From an uncultured Oscillibacter sp. (GTDB taxonomy: Bacteria; Bacillota; Clostridia; Oscillospirales; Oscillospiraceae): 38,041 nt of DNA. Of this stretch, positions 15,290-23,054 are shown piece after piece. Within the stretch, counting starts at the first letter, position 1, and each line of letters begins with the position of its first letter. The notes beneath the pieces are model-generated. The model was given only the letters and a program-made list of their open reading frames with translations. It was not told the DNA's origin and searched no databases. The position numbers and the translations under genes were made by a program. Location: the NCBI GenBank assembly GCA_910588005.1, contig CAJUQM010000028.1, forward strand, positions 1 to 38,041, read 5' to 3'.

Positions 15290-15385
15290 CCTCGTCCTCC
15301 TGTCATTTTTGTGGATATAAAACTTGGGACCGCCCCAGCCGAATCCTCCGCCGCCTCCCGCCGGCCCGGCCCCAGCATCCCCCGT

Positions 15386-16264
15386 TCAAATCCGAAAGTC
15401 CAACTCCCCGTCCCGCTCTCCCGCAGGCCGGGGACGCAGCTGCGGTGCCGCCGGAAACCTCTTTGCCGCCTGGGCCGCGTAGGCGCCTCTCAGCTCCAGC
15501 AGCTCCGGCTCCTCCATCCGCTCCGCCGCCCTGGCAAATATCGCGCCGTCCAGCTGGTCGTCCGCCAGCATGGCCAGCCGCACTACCTCACGCCGCAATT
15601 CCGCCAAATACTTTCTCCCCAGCTCCGCCTCTTTGCGCAGCGGCGCCAGCCGCCGGTCCTCTCCGCCAAAGCGTTTCAGCACCCCAGCGCCCCGCTGGGC
15701 GGGCACCGCCACAAAGGACCACTCATAGGCGTCTACCGGCTCCTGCAGCTCCGCAAAGCACAGTTTCTCCCCGTAGACCTGCCCCTTCACGTGCCGGCAG
15801 CCGCCCTGTTCCGCGCCACAGATGGAACATACACTGCGTCCCATGCTGCACCCCACGCTGACCTCCTTTTTGATGCCCCCCTCAATCTCGGCGATCAAGT
15901 CCGCGTTCTTCTCCGTCCGCAGCAGATACGCCCATCCCTTCAGCCAGCGGTACTCATCTCCTGCCGCCGTGGTCATAGACGGCTCTCTCACCACCTCCGT
16001 CCGGTAGATGCGGGCCGTCTGCCCCCGGGCGGACCACTGGTGGTCAAAGACGCCGCTCTTGCCCACGAACAGCTCTCCCAGCCGTTCCAGCGCCGCTGCG
16101 TCGAACCGTTCAAAATCCCGGTCCACCTCGTTGTCACAAAGCCGCAGGCTGAAGGTGTACACCTGCTCCGCCGCCAGAGGCGTCTTGGCAAAGCGGTTGA
16201 CGGCCTCCAGCTCCCCGCTGTCCACCGGTCTCCCCGCTCCTCCTCGCTCATTTTGAATCTCCAC
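15386..16264 (-). CDS. Prohead protease-like protein (XkdF position)
   Basis: A 292-aa protein between portal and capsid genes. The N-terminal half has a catalytic-domain look: FSLRLCDNEVDRDFERFDAA ... SGVFDHQW ... VSVGCSM ... YEWSFVAVPAQRG, in which a His (DHQW) and Ser (VSVGCS) could form the protease dyad. The C-terminal half is helical and may act as scaffold. Residues about 145-165 contain a four-cysteine motif (CSMGRSVCSICG). GTG at 16264 is chosen for its AGGAG site; a TTG at 16312 would add 16 residues. Family placement near XkdF/HK97 proteases is likely, not certain. Confidence 0.72.
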   Translation of the reverse strand: MEIQNERGGAGRPVDSGELEAVNRFAKTPLAAEQVYTFSLRLCDNEVDRDFERFDAAALERLGELFVGKSGVFDHQWSARGQTARIYRTEVVREPSMTTAAGDEYRWLKGWAYLLRTEKNADLIAEIEGGIKKEVSVGCSMGRSVCSICGAEQGGCRHVKGQVYGEKLCFAELQEPVDAYEWSFVAVPAQRGAGVLKRFGGEDRRLAPLRKEAELGRKYLAELRREVVRLAMLADDQLDGAIFARAAERMEEPELLELRGAYAAQAAKRFPAAPQLRPRPAGERDGELDFRI

Positions 16265-16372
16265 TCTCCGCACTCCTCTCTCCGCTTTTCGCCATACGCC
16301 CACCCGCCGCAAAGCCGCTCCGCGGAAGGGCAGGCGTCCCTATCTGCCCATCAAGACAGTTTACGGCCGCCG

Positions 16373-16384
16373 CCCCCCCCCCCC
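16373..16384. repeat. Homopolymer of 12 C (12 G on the coding strand)
   Basis: An uninterrupted 12-base C tract lies in the 160-base gap between the portal and protease genes, the largest gap in an otherwise overlapping operon. Such tracts are slippage-prone and also prone to sequencing error. Confidence 0.9.
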
Positions 16385-16424
16385 GCTTCGCCGCGGCGTC
16401 TTTCTCTCCCGCGCCGCCGGGACC

Positions 16425-17576
16425 TCAGGTCCGTTCCCTCTCGTCGTTTTCGATTCTCAGCTTCCGCGCCTGCTCCCGGTAGAGTTCCGCGCGGGCCTCC
16501 TCTACCTGGTCCTGGAGATTGATATCGTCCCACTCCACCGTAAAGCCGCAGGTGTATCCGTGCATCCGCAGCCACATCCGGCAGATCCTCTCCACCGCCG
16601 GCGTCAGCGTCCGCCGGATGGCGGTGATTTCCGTAGTCAGCAGGTCGGCCTGCTGGGAACTCATCCGCTCCGTGGAGTTCCAGCTCAATCCCAGCATAAA
16701 GGGCGGAATGCCGGTCTTGGCCACGATCTGTTCTAAAATCTGCCGTACCGGCACCTCGCTGTCCAGAATAGGCGCGTCCGCGCCAATGGCCCGGATCTCC
16801 ACGTCTCCCACGGCTACAAAGTCCCGCACGCAGCCGCCGCGGCTCTCCCGCATAGCACGGGACCACTCCTCCGCCAGCTGCCGCCCCCGCTCCGCCGCCG
16901 GTCCGTCTCCGCCGCTGCGGCAGGTGACCGCAAACCGCACATTGCCGCACCGCTCCCAGTTGACGCCGATGGTGTGGTAGATCTTCGTCAAAATCTCCGA
17001 CAAAAACGGCAGCGACCGCAGTATTGACACGCCATAGGGGTTCCCCGTCTCCGGATTCAGCGGTGTAAACAGCAGCAGATTCTGATAGGGAAGCGGTCCC
17101 ATCCGCCCCTGCCCGTCCGTACCGCAGATCACAAACTCCAGTGGATGCTCCCCCTCCTGAATTTCAATGTCCTCCACTCTGCCGCACAGCAGCGCTGCAA
17201 CGTCTCCGCCACTTCCGGAGGGCACGATCTCCCCCACCGCCCGGCCGCAGGTCAAAAGCGTATCCAGATAGCAGTCCAGAAAGGCGTTGATCCCCAATTG
17301 TCCCCGTCCCACCGGCACAGTCCGCAAAAACTCCCCCAGCTCCCGCTCTGCGGTCCGGTCGGTGCAGCGCGCCGTCACGCCTCCGGTCATCCGAATCAGC
17401 TTGTAAATTGCCGCGTCCACCACCGGCACCGCCTCCCGCACGGCCCGGTACAGCTGTGCCTCCCCGCGGCTCAAGGGCACATAGTCCCCCAGCATCCCAA
17501 AGGGGTGCCGCTCTGCGCCGCGCAGCTGCACCTCCCCCGGAAAATCTGCTTTTTTCTCTCTTTTAAACCATCTCAA
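16425..17576 (-). CDS. Phage portal protein
   Basis: A 383-aa portal, the dodecameric ring through which DNA enters and leaves the capsid. Features: LSRGEAQLYRAVREAVPVVD, NPETGNPYGVSILRSLPFLS, and the strongly conserved GIPPFMLGLSWNSTERMSSQ region followed by a clip/stem helix. Starts at TTG (17576) with a GGGAG site. It lies between the large terminase and protease genes, the universal position. A 13-base palindrome (16420-16432) covers its stop. Confidence 0.9.
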   Translation of the reverse strand: MRWFKREKKADFPGEVQLRGAERHPFGMLGDYVPLSRGEAQLYRAVREAVPVVDAAIYKLIRMTGGVTARCTDRTAERELGEFLRTVPVGRGQLGINAFLDCYLDTLLTCGRAVGEIVPSGSGGDVAALLCGRVEDIEIQEGEHPLEFVICGTDGQGRMGPLPYQNLLLFTPLNPETGNPYGVSILRSLPFLSEILTKIYHTIGVNWERCGNVRFAVTCRSGGDGPAAERGRQLAEEWSRAMRESRGGCVRDFVAVGDVEIRAIGADAPILDSEVPVRQILEQIVAKTGIPPFMLGLSWNSTERMSSQQADLLTTEITAIRRTLTPAVERICRMWLRMHGYTCGFTVEWDDINLQDQVEEARAELYREQARKLRIENDERERT

Positions 17577-17618
17577 AGCCCTGCTCCCTTCTGGTTCTCC
17601 CGCCTCTGCCGGCCGTCT

Positions 17619-18821
17619 TCATATCCGGCGCTCCACGCTGGTCACGGCGAAACCTCCGCCCTCCTCCGCCAAGTCCATGGCGAAATACCGCATCTCATCC
17701 ATGGCATGGTCGTCTTCCTTTCTGGGCGCGTCCCGCCCGGTCCGCTCATCCCAGCAGTACAGTTCCATCTCCCGCAGGCAATCCCGGCACTCCCTGCAAA
17801 TCACGATTCGCCGCCGTTTCAGCAGATCCGCCGTCACCCGGATCCCGTCGGACACGTCGTTATTCGCCCGGACTACCCAAAAACCCTTTCGCCGCAGCGC
17901 CTCAATAAAACTGGCCGCCGAGGGGTCCACAATCACCCGCTGGACCGTCCTGCCGCCGGCCAGTGCCGCCAAATCCTCTGTGTACTCCGCGTCCGTCTTC
18001 TGCCGTCCGGCTTTTCGGGAGCTGTAATAGTACTCTCTCACCCGGTACCAGACCCCGTCCCGCTCTCCCCACAGCCCAAAGGACGCGGGATTGGCCGTCC
18101 CGTAGTCCACGGAGATCCGCCACCGGGCAAAAGGTCCCTCCGGCGCGTCCGGCGCGTCCCGCTCCCGCTGAAAAAAGTCGTACACCAGTCCCTGGGCGGC
18201 GGTCCACTCCCCCAGCACAAACCGCCGGTAGAACACGCCGGAGTAGGCCCGCCGGTACCGCTCCCGGATCTTCCGGGACAGCGCCGGATTGTCCTCCATG
18301 GCAAAGTGCAGATAAAGCGCCCTCCGCTCCTCTGCCTTCAGAATCCACTCCCTGTAAAACCAGTGCTGCGGTCCCTCCGGATTGCAGTTAAACCACAGCC
18401 GGCTCCCCGGCACACTGCACCGGGCAATGGCCTGCTCCACAAAACTCCGGGGCATCAGCGCCGCCTCATCCAGCAGCACTCCCGCCAGAGTGCTGCCCTG
18501 AATCAGCGCCGCGCTGGACTCATCCCGTCCTCCGAAGAGCAAAAAGCGGTTTTCGTGCCCTGCAAACCTCACGACCACCAGATTTTCCGACCGCTTTTCC
18601 CGGACGCTCATGCCAATCCGCCGCAGATACGGAACCAGCTCCGTCAGCAAGTTCCGCCGCAGCGAGACAATGGTCTTGCCGCACAGCCCAAACTGCCGTC
18701 CGTCAAACCGGACCTGCGCCCACAGAAAAAAGGACAGCCCCATGGAAAATGTCTTGCCGCTGCGCACAGCGCCGTCACAGATGACGGCCTCCCACCGGTT
18801 TCCCCGCCACCAGGTCAGCAC
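17619..18821 (-). CDS. Terminase large subunit, PBSX/XtmB type; true start probably upstream with a frame break
   Basis: The DNA-packaging motor. The uninterrupted frame from GTG 18821 gives 400 aa: Walker A GAVRSGKT near residue 18, Walker B LLDEAAL near 137, and a nuclease domain starting ISVDYGTANPASF with later VDPSAASF and HAMDEMRY. The conserved FSPKQRRVLTWW beginning of this family lies partly upstream of 18821, in frame but without any start codon. A GTG at 18856, overlapping the small-terminase stop (GTGA) and preceded by GGAGGAGG, would start the gene properly. Its frame reaches FSPKQRR only after a -1 shift at GGGGTTTT (18839-18846). Either a programmed shift, a one-base deletion, a sequencing error or a later start explains this. 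Confidence 0.88.
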   Translation of the reverse strand: MLTWWRGNRWEAVICDGAVRSGKTFSMGLSFFLWAQVRFDGRQFGLCGKTIVSLRRNLLTELVPYLRRIGMSVREKRSENLVVVRFAGHENRFLLFGGRDESSAALIQGSTLAGVLLDEAALMPRSFVEQAIARCSVPGSRLWFNCNPEGPQHWFYREWILKAEERRALYLHFAMEDNPALSRKIRERYRRAYSGVFYRRFVLGEWTAAQGLVYDFFQRERDAPDAPEGPFARWRISVDYGTANPASFGLWGERDGVWYRVREYYYSSRKAGRQKTDAEYTEDLAALAGGRTVQRVIVDPSAASFIEALRRKGFWVVRANNDVSDGIRVTADLLKRRRIVICRECRDCLREMELYCWDERTGRDAPRKEDDHAMDEMRYFAMDLAEEGGGFAVTSVERRI

Positions 18822-18852
18822 CCGCCGTTGCTTGGGAGAAAACCCCGTAACT

Positions 18853-19326
18853 TCACCCGTGGTCCCACGCCTCCTCCGTCTCGCCGCTCCCCTCTGTCAG
18901 GGCCTGATACAGCGCCTCGGTTCCCCGTCCGCCCTCACATTCTAAGAGTCCGCACAATGTCTCCAGCGCCCTTACCCGGTCCACCAGCTTTACTTCCACG
19001 CCGCCCTTGTCCGTCACTTTGAACTCTGCCACCGCGGAGAGATCCAACTCCTTTAAATCCGCCGCGTCCATACGCAGCGCCAGCCGCACCGCGTCGTTGG
19101 CCTGCCCGAAAGCCAGCCGGGCCAGCTGCCGCAGTGCGTCCTCCCTTCGCAGCTGCCCCGCCGCGTCCGACCGCATCTTCTCCAGCCGCGCCTGCGTGGC
19201 CTCGGCTCCCAGAATCGCAAATCCATTCTGCCGTCCTGCCTCCGCCGCTGCCCGCTCAGGATTCATCGTCCGGAGATACGCCTGGCAAAAAGCTCCCTCA
19301 TCCCACCGCTCTTCCACGGCTTCCAT
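18853..19326 (-). CDS. Terminase small subunit, XtmA/Terminase_2 type
   Basis: A 157-aa DNA-recognition subunit of the packaging terminase and the first large gene of the phage-like operon. The N-terminal segment WDEGAFCQAYLRTMNPERAAAEAGRQNGFAI is a helix-turn-helix typical of these proteins. The helical middle, then SAVAEFKVTDKGGVEVKLVDRVRALETLCGLL, matches the oligomerisation region of the XtmA family. GAGGGGG site before the ATG at 19326; the stop overlaps the GTG start of the large subunit. Confidence 0.88.
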   Translation of the reverse strand: MEAVEERWDEGAFCQAYLRTMNPERAAAEAGRQNGFAILGAEATQARLEKMRSDAAGQLRREDALRQLARLAFGQANDAVRLALRMDAADLKELDLSAVAEFKVTDKGGVEVKLVDRVRALETLCGLLECEGGRGTEALYQALTEGSGETEEAWDHG

Positions 19327-19333
19327 CCCCCTC

Positions 19334-19381
19334 TCATCGCCTTACACAAACGGCTCCCCTCTCCGGAAAGTTGCACGCCAT
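19334..19381 (-). CDS. Possible 15-codon leader peptide before the phage-like operon
   Basis: A GGAGG site is followed by ATG (19381) and a 15-codon frame (MACNFPERGAVCVRR) that ends 8 bases before the small terminase start. It sits where an upstream leader peptide would couple translation or attenuate the operon. The frame could be fortuitous; only the good ribosome binding site supports it. Confidence 0.3.
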   Translation of the reverse strand: MACNFPERGAVCVRR

Positions 19382-19449
19382 GGTACCTCCGAAAAAATTT
19401 TTTTAGCCAAGCGGCAGCGACCGGGCAGTAGAGTCAAGCGCCCGGCCGC

Positions 19450-19487
19450 AAAAAAAGGACGCCGCGGAACGGTTGTTCCGCGGCGTC
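19450..19487 (-). terminator. Intrinsic terminator after putP
   Basis: A perfect 13-bp stem (19458-19470 with 19475-19487, loop GGTT) is followed on the minus strand by CC and seven T. It ends the symporter transcript and separates it from the phage-like operon, which must therefore have its own promoter in 19382-19449. There I see only a -35-like TTGACT (19432-19437) and no good -10. Confidence 0.9.
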
Positions 19488-19503
19488 TGGTCTCGTATAA
19501 CTG

Positions 19504-21036
19504 TTATCCGGCCCTCATCTCGTCAAAAATCTTTTCAATCTCGCCATCCGGCTTCTGGGTCGCCAGAGAAACCGCCGCGATGACCACACAGGCCACCAGG
19601 AAGGCGGGGAGCAGCTCGTAGATGTTCCAAATCCCGCCCAGAGGCTTCACAAGGAATTTCCAGATAAAGATCATGGCGCCGCCTGCCACAAGCCCCGCCA
19701 TAATCCCCTGGCGGTTGCTGCGCTTCCAGAACAGCGCGCACAGGATCGCAGGACCGAAGGTAGCGCCGAAGCCAGCCCAGGCAAAGGAAACAATCTGAAA
19801 CACATTGCTGTCGGGGTCGGCGGCCAGGAACAGCGCAATGACGGCGATGACCACCACAGTGAGCCGGGCGATGAGCATGGTCTGCCTCTCCGTCAGCTTG
19901 ACGCCGAAAACATCCTGCACCAGGTTCTCCGAGAAGGCGGAGGCGGCGGCCAGCAGCTGGCTGTCGGCGGTGGACATGGTAGCGGCCAAAATACCTGCCA
20001 GAATGCACCCGGCCACAATGGCGGGGAAGATGCCATAGCCGGACAGCAGGTCGCTCAGCCGGACAATCACAGTCTCTGTGGCGCTGCCTTCCAAAAATGG
20101 AATACGTCCCGCGGCGGAGACGGCGTGTCCCACAATGCCGATAAACACCGCCACACCCATGGAAATCACCACCCAGACCGACGCGATCCGGCGGGACAGC
20201 TGCAACTCATTCTCATCCCGGATGGCCATAAACCGCACCAGGATGTGGGGCATGCCGAAATACCCAAGCCCCCACGCCATCATGGAGACAATACGGATCA
20301 GCCCATAGGGTTCGGCGCTGTTGGCCGACACATTATAGGTTTCCGTAAAGGCGAGAAAACCGGGCAGCGCACGGGCGTGGTTCAGCACCGCGTCCATACC
20401 TCCGGCCTGGACAATGCCAAATACCACGATAATCGCCAGGGCGACCGTCATAATTACGGATTGAATCAGATCCATCGTGGCCACCGCGCTGAATCCCCCA
20501 ATGGAGGTATAGCTGATAATCACAATGGCGCCGATGATCACCGCCGTCATATAGTCCCATCCGAACAGGCTGTTGAAGAGCTTCCCGATCGCCGCCAGGC
20601 CGGAGGCCACGTAGGGCACGAAGAAAATCAGAATAATCAGGGCGGAGATACACATAATCACCGGTCTCTTCTCGCCATACCGCTTAGAGATGAAACTGGG
20701 AATGGTGATGGCGTCCAGCTTCACGCTGTACCGGCGCAGCCGCTTTGCCACCAGCAAAAAGTTCAGATAGGTGCCTGCGGCCAGGCCAATGGCGGTCCAG
20801 CTGGCGTCGGCCACGCCGCTGAGATACGCAAGTCCCGGAATTCCCATGAGCAGATAGCTGCTCATATCGGAGGCCTCGGCGCTCATTGCGGTAACCAGCG
20901 GGCCGATCCCCCGCCCGCCCAGATAGAATCCCTCGGCGCTCTTCTTGGACCGGCGGCCGATCATCACCCCTGTGAAAATCACAAAGCAGAGGTACAGGAT
21001 AATCGTCCCCATAATGCAGATTTGTGTGGTCGTCAT
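19504..21036 (-). CDS. putP: Sodium/proline symporter
   Basis: A 510-aa membrane protein of the sodium:solute symporter family (SLC5-like), with about 13 membrane segments. Diagnostic segments: GRRSKKSAEGFYLGGRGIGP, MSAEASDMSSYLLMGIPG, YTSIGGFSAVATMDLIQSVI and ILAATMSTADSQLLAAASAF, all characteristic of PutP. It imports proline with sodium for carbon, nitrogen or osmotic use. ATG at 21036 is preferred over an upstream ATG because of the AAGGAGAG site. A TetR gene lies directly upstream in the same direction. The palindrome at 21100-21143 and a TATGAT-like -10 at 21072-21077 suggest TetR control. Length is normal for the family. Confidence 0.93.
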   Translation of the reverse strand: MTTTQICIMGTIILYLCFVIFTGVMIGRRSKKSAEGFYLGGRGIGPLVTAMSAEASDMSSYLLMGIPGLAYLSGVADASWTAIGLAAGTYLNFLLVAKRLRRYSVKLDAITIPSFISKRYGEKRPVIMCISALIILIFFVPYVASGLAAIGKLFNSLFGWDYMTAVIIGAIVIISYTSIGGFSAVATMDLIQSVIMTVALAIIVVFGIVQAGGMDAVLNHARALPGFLAFTETYNVSANSAEPYGLIRIVSMMAWGLGYFGMPHILVRFMAIRDENELQLSRRIASVWVVISMGVAVFIGIVGHAVSAAGRIPFLEGSATETVIVRLSDLLSGYGIFPAIVAGCILAGILAATMSTADSQLLAAASAFSENLVQDVFGVKLTERQTMLIARLTVVVIAVIALFLAADPDSNVFQIVSFAWAGFGATFGPAILCALFWKRSNRQGIMAGLVAGGAMIFIWKFLVKPLGGIWNIYELLPAFLVACVVIAAVSLATQKPDGEIEKIFDEMRAG

Positions 21037-21099
21037 ATTCTCTCTCCTTACAACTGTATTCAATGGGTGACATCATACCATACTTCTTACAAGAATGAA

Positions 21100-21143
21100 A
21101 TACAGAACGAAGTATAGAATAAATTCTATACTTCGTTCTGTAT
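21100..21143. promoter_or_regulatory. Large perfect palindrome between tetR and putP
   Basis: 20-bp arms (21100-21119 and 21124-21143) are exactly complementary around TAAA. The site lies 64 bases upstream of putP and 80 bases after the tetR stop, so it is a good candidate operator for the TetR regulator. On the plus strand it is followed by six T and could also form a terminator hairpin. Confidence 0.75.
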
Positions 21144-21222
21144 TTTTTAAAAAACATTCGAAATACCACTGGGTTAAGGCGAGACGATTTTTTAAAGGAA
21201 AATAAGCCGGAGAAATAAAATA

Positions 21223-21825
21223 TTACTTTTCCTTCACTCCGTTTCTCCGGTAGCTCTCCAGAAACATGGGCGTCATGCTGTCGGTGTAGGCCACCAGAGA
21301 ATACTCTCCTCCGCACAGGCACCAGTCATACAGCAACGCCCGCTCCCACAGGGCGTAGGCCTTCACAATGTCGTTGGCCGTGCGGTCTGTCCGCAGCTGT
21401 CCGGTCCGCTGCCCCTCGCCGGCAATCCTCCGCAGCAGCTTAAAATACGTGCGGTTGCGGTCCAGCAGATGCTTTTCCCCCCGGGCCAGCAGCTGTGTGG
21501 ACAGCAGCCGGGCCAGCAGATCCATAGACACGCCGCCGTCAATCATGGCAAACAGCTCATGGTTGAGATATACCAGTTTCTCCACCGCGTCCAGAGACGG
21601 GTCCATCTCCCCGATCAGCTGTTCATACTTTTCGTCAAAGACATTGGCCAGCGTCCCCAGCAGGGCGTCCTTACCGTCAAAGTAGTGGTAAAAGGAACCC
21701 TTGGAGGTCTCCGACTCAAAGACGATGTCCTCCACGGTGGTCTCCTCGTAGCCCTGCTCATAAAACAGCTTCCAGGCCGCGGAGATGATCCGCCCCTTGG
21801 TGTTCCTGGCGTTTTTCCTCGGCAT
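21223..21825 (-). CDS. TetR/AcrR-family transcriptional regulator
   Basis: A 200-aa one-component repressor. The N-terminal HTH is clear: TKGRIISAAWKLFYEQGYEE, then TTVEDIVFESETSKGSFYHYF with the KGSFYHYFDGKDAL recognition helix (about 44-55). The helical ligand-binding domain runs 60-200, with WCLCGG near 170. GGGGGGAGG site before the ATG. It lies directly upstream of putP, with a large palindrome between them, so local regulation of proline uptake is likely. The ligand cannot be read from the sequence. Confidence 0.88.
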   Translation of the reverse strand: MPRKNARNTKGRIISAAWKLFYEQGYEETTVEDIVFESETSKGSFYHYFDGKDALLGTLANVFDEKYEQLIGEMDPSLDAVEKLVYLNHELFAMIDGGVSMDLLARLLSTQLLARGEKHLLDRNRTYFKLLRRIAGEGQRTGQLRTDRTANDIVKAYALWERALLYDWCLCGGEYSLVAYTDSMTPMFLESYRRNGVKEK

Positions 21826-21913
21826 GCGCCTCCCCCCTTTTTTTCAGCATACCACATCCGCGAAAAAACCGCAAATGGAACCCATCCAAAACGGCGCATG
21901 AGGTCAAGCCCCG

Positions 21914-22120
21914 TCACTCCTCATCTCTGATATATGTCATAATATCACCCGGCTGACAGTCTAAAATTCTGCAAAACATCTCAATCGTATGGGTGCTGAC
22001 GCTCTCATCCCGCTTCATGCGTGTGATTTGGGCAGGACTGACCCCATAGGTTTTAATCAATGCGTACTGCGTAACCGACTTCTCATGCATGACTTTCCAT
22101 AGTTTTTTGTACGATATCAC
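21914..22120 (-). CDS. Short XRE-type HTH regulator
   Basis: A 68-aa Cro/CI-type regulator (ISYKKLWKVMHEKSVTQYAL; recognition helix around VSPAQITRMKRDESVS). GTG at 22120 is preferred, because a GGGG site lies 10 bases upstream; a TTG at 22129 is possible. The C-terminal CQPGDIMTYI is typical of these single-domain regulators. It is divergent from the acetyltransferase gene, and inverted repeats fill the shared intergenic region, so it probably binds there. Confidence 0.8.
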   Translation of the reverse strand: MISYKKLWKVMHEKSVTQYALIKTYGVSPAQITRMKRDESVSTHTIEMFCRILDCQPGDIMTYIRDEE

Positions 22121-22152
22121 AACATTCAAGCCCCATTTCTTACTTGAATGTT

Positions 22153-22192
22153 AACCGAAAAAGGTGTATATTGGCATTAACCAATATCGGTT
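22153..22192. promoter_or_regulatory. Nested inverted repeats between the HTH gene and the acetyltransferase gene
   Basis: ATATTGG (22168-22174) pairs with CCAATAT (22181-22187); outside it AACCGA (22153-22158) pairs with TCGGTT (22187-22192). The two nested symmetries in a divergent promoter region suggest an operator for the adjacent HTH protein. Confidence 0.5.
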
Positions 22193-22264
22193 ATTGTTTC
22201 TTACAGACTATAGAGGTTCTCCCGTTTTCATTTTCAAATTACAAGAAATATAAGGAAGATGCGT

Positions 22265-22879
22265 ATGAGAGCTGAGAATGTCATTATCATTGGCGCCGGC
22301 GGCCACGCTAAAGTCGTTGCGGATATTGTGCTGCTCAGGGGCGACCGGATCACCGGCTTTTTAGATGAGATCCATCCGGCCGGAGACTTCCTCGGCTATC
22401 CCAAGCTGGGGGGCGTCGCGGAATACGAAAAATTTCCCGGCTGCTCTTTTATTATTGCGATCGGGAGCGCGTTGGAGCGCCAGCGGATCTCCCGCTCAAT
22501 GCCCGGTGCAATCTGGTACACGGCTATCCATCCCGACGCGGTCATCTCAAAGATCGACACCCGCATTGGCGAGGGCACCGTAATCATGGCGGACGCCGTC
22601 GTCAATCCGGGCGCCCGCATTGGAAGGCACTGCATCATCAACTCCGGCAGCATCGTGGAACACGACAATCGCATTGAAGACTTTGCGCACATCTCCGTGG
22701 GTGCCAGAGTTGCGGGAGCCGTACATATCGGTGAGAAAACATGGGTCGGGGCCGGAGCAGTCGTAAGCAATGGAGTCCGCGTCTGCGGCGGCTGCATGTT
22801 GGGCGCAGGCGCCGTGGTGGTAAGGGACATTACGGAGGCCGGCACTTACGTCGGCGTCCCGGCGCGAAAAATCAAATAG
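22265..22879 (+). CDS. NeuD-like sugar O-acetyltransferase (hexapeptide repeat)
   Basis: A 204-aa protein with the NeuD/PglD architecture: an N-terminal Rossmann-like domain (NVIIIGAGGHAKVVADIVL, nucleotide-sugar binding) and a left-handed beta-helix of hexapeptide repeats (about 95-200: IGEGTVIMADAVVNPGARIG ... GVPARKIK). Such enzymes transfer acetyl groups from acetyl-CoA to sialic-acid-like or amino sugars of glycans. ATG at 22265 is chosen because AAGGAAG lies 7 bases upstream; an ATG at 22259 is too close to it. No other sugar-synthesis genes are near, so the substrate is open. Confidence 0.85.
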   Translation: MRAENVIIIGAGGHAKVVADIVLLRGDRITGFLDEIHPAGDFLGYPKLGGVAEYEKFPGCSFIIAIGSALERQRISRSMPGAIWYTAIHPDAVISKIDTRIGEGTVIMADAVVNPGARIGRHCIINSGSIVEHDNRIEDFAHISVGARVAGAVHIGEKTWVGAGAVVSNGVRVCGGCMLGAGAVVVRDITEAGTYVGVPARKIK

Positions 22880-22995
22880 CGGTTCCGCCCCGCTCATTCG
22901 CAAACCACAATTCCCCTCTTTACGGATTTTTTGTAAAGTCAACTCCAATATGCCGCAAGGCATTTCATCCTCCGGCGGATTCTACGGAGCGTGGA

Positions 22996-23025
22996 TTGCT
23001 TTTTTCCCATCTCCTATACTATAAT
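22996..23025 (+). promoter_or_regulatory. Promoter of the HTH-desulfoferrodoxin gene
   Basis: TTGCTT (22996-23001) and a perfect TATAAT (23020-23025) with an 18-base spacer, 30 bases upstream of the ATG at 23055. Confidence 0.7.
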
Positions 23026-23054
23026 AGACGATGCGGATACAAGGAGGTCGGCAT

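Noticed and set aside
6324..19326. Interpretation as a tailocin (R-type bacteriocin)
   Set aside because: Tailocins lack capsid, portal and terminase; here all of these are present and open.
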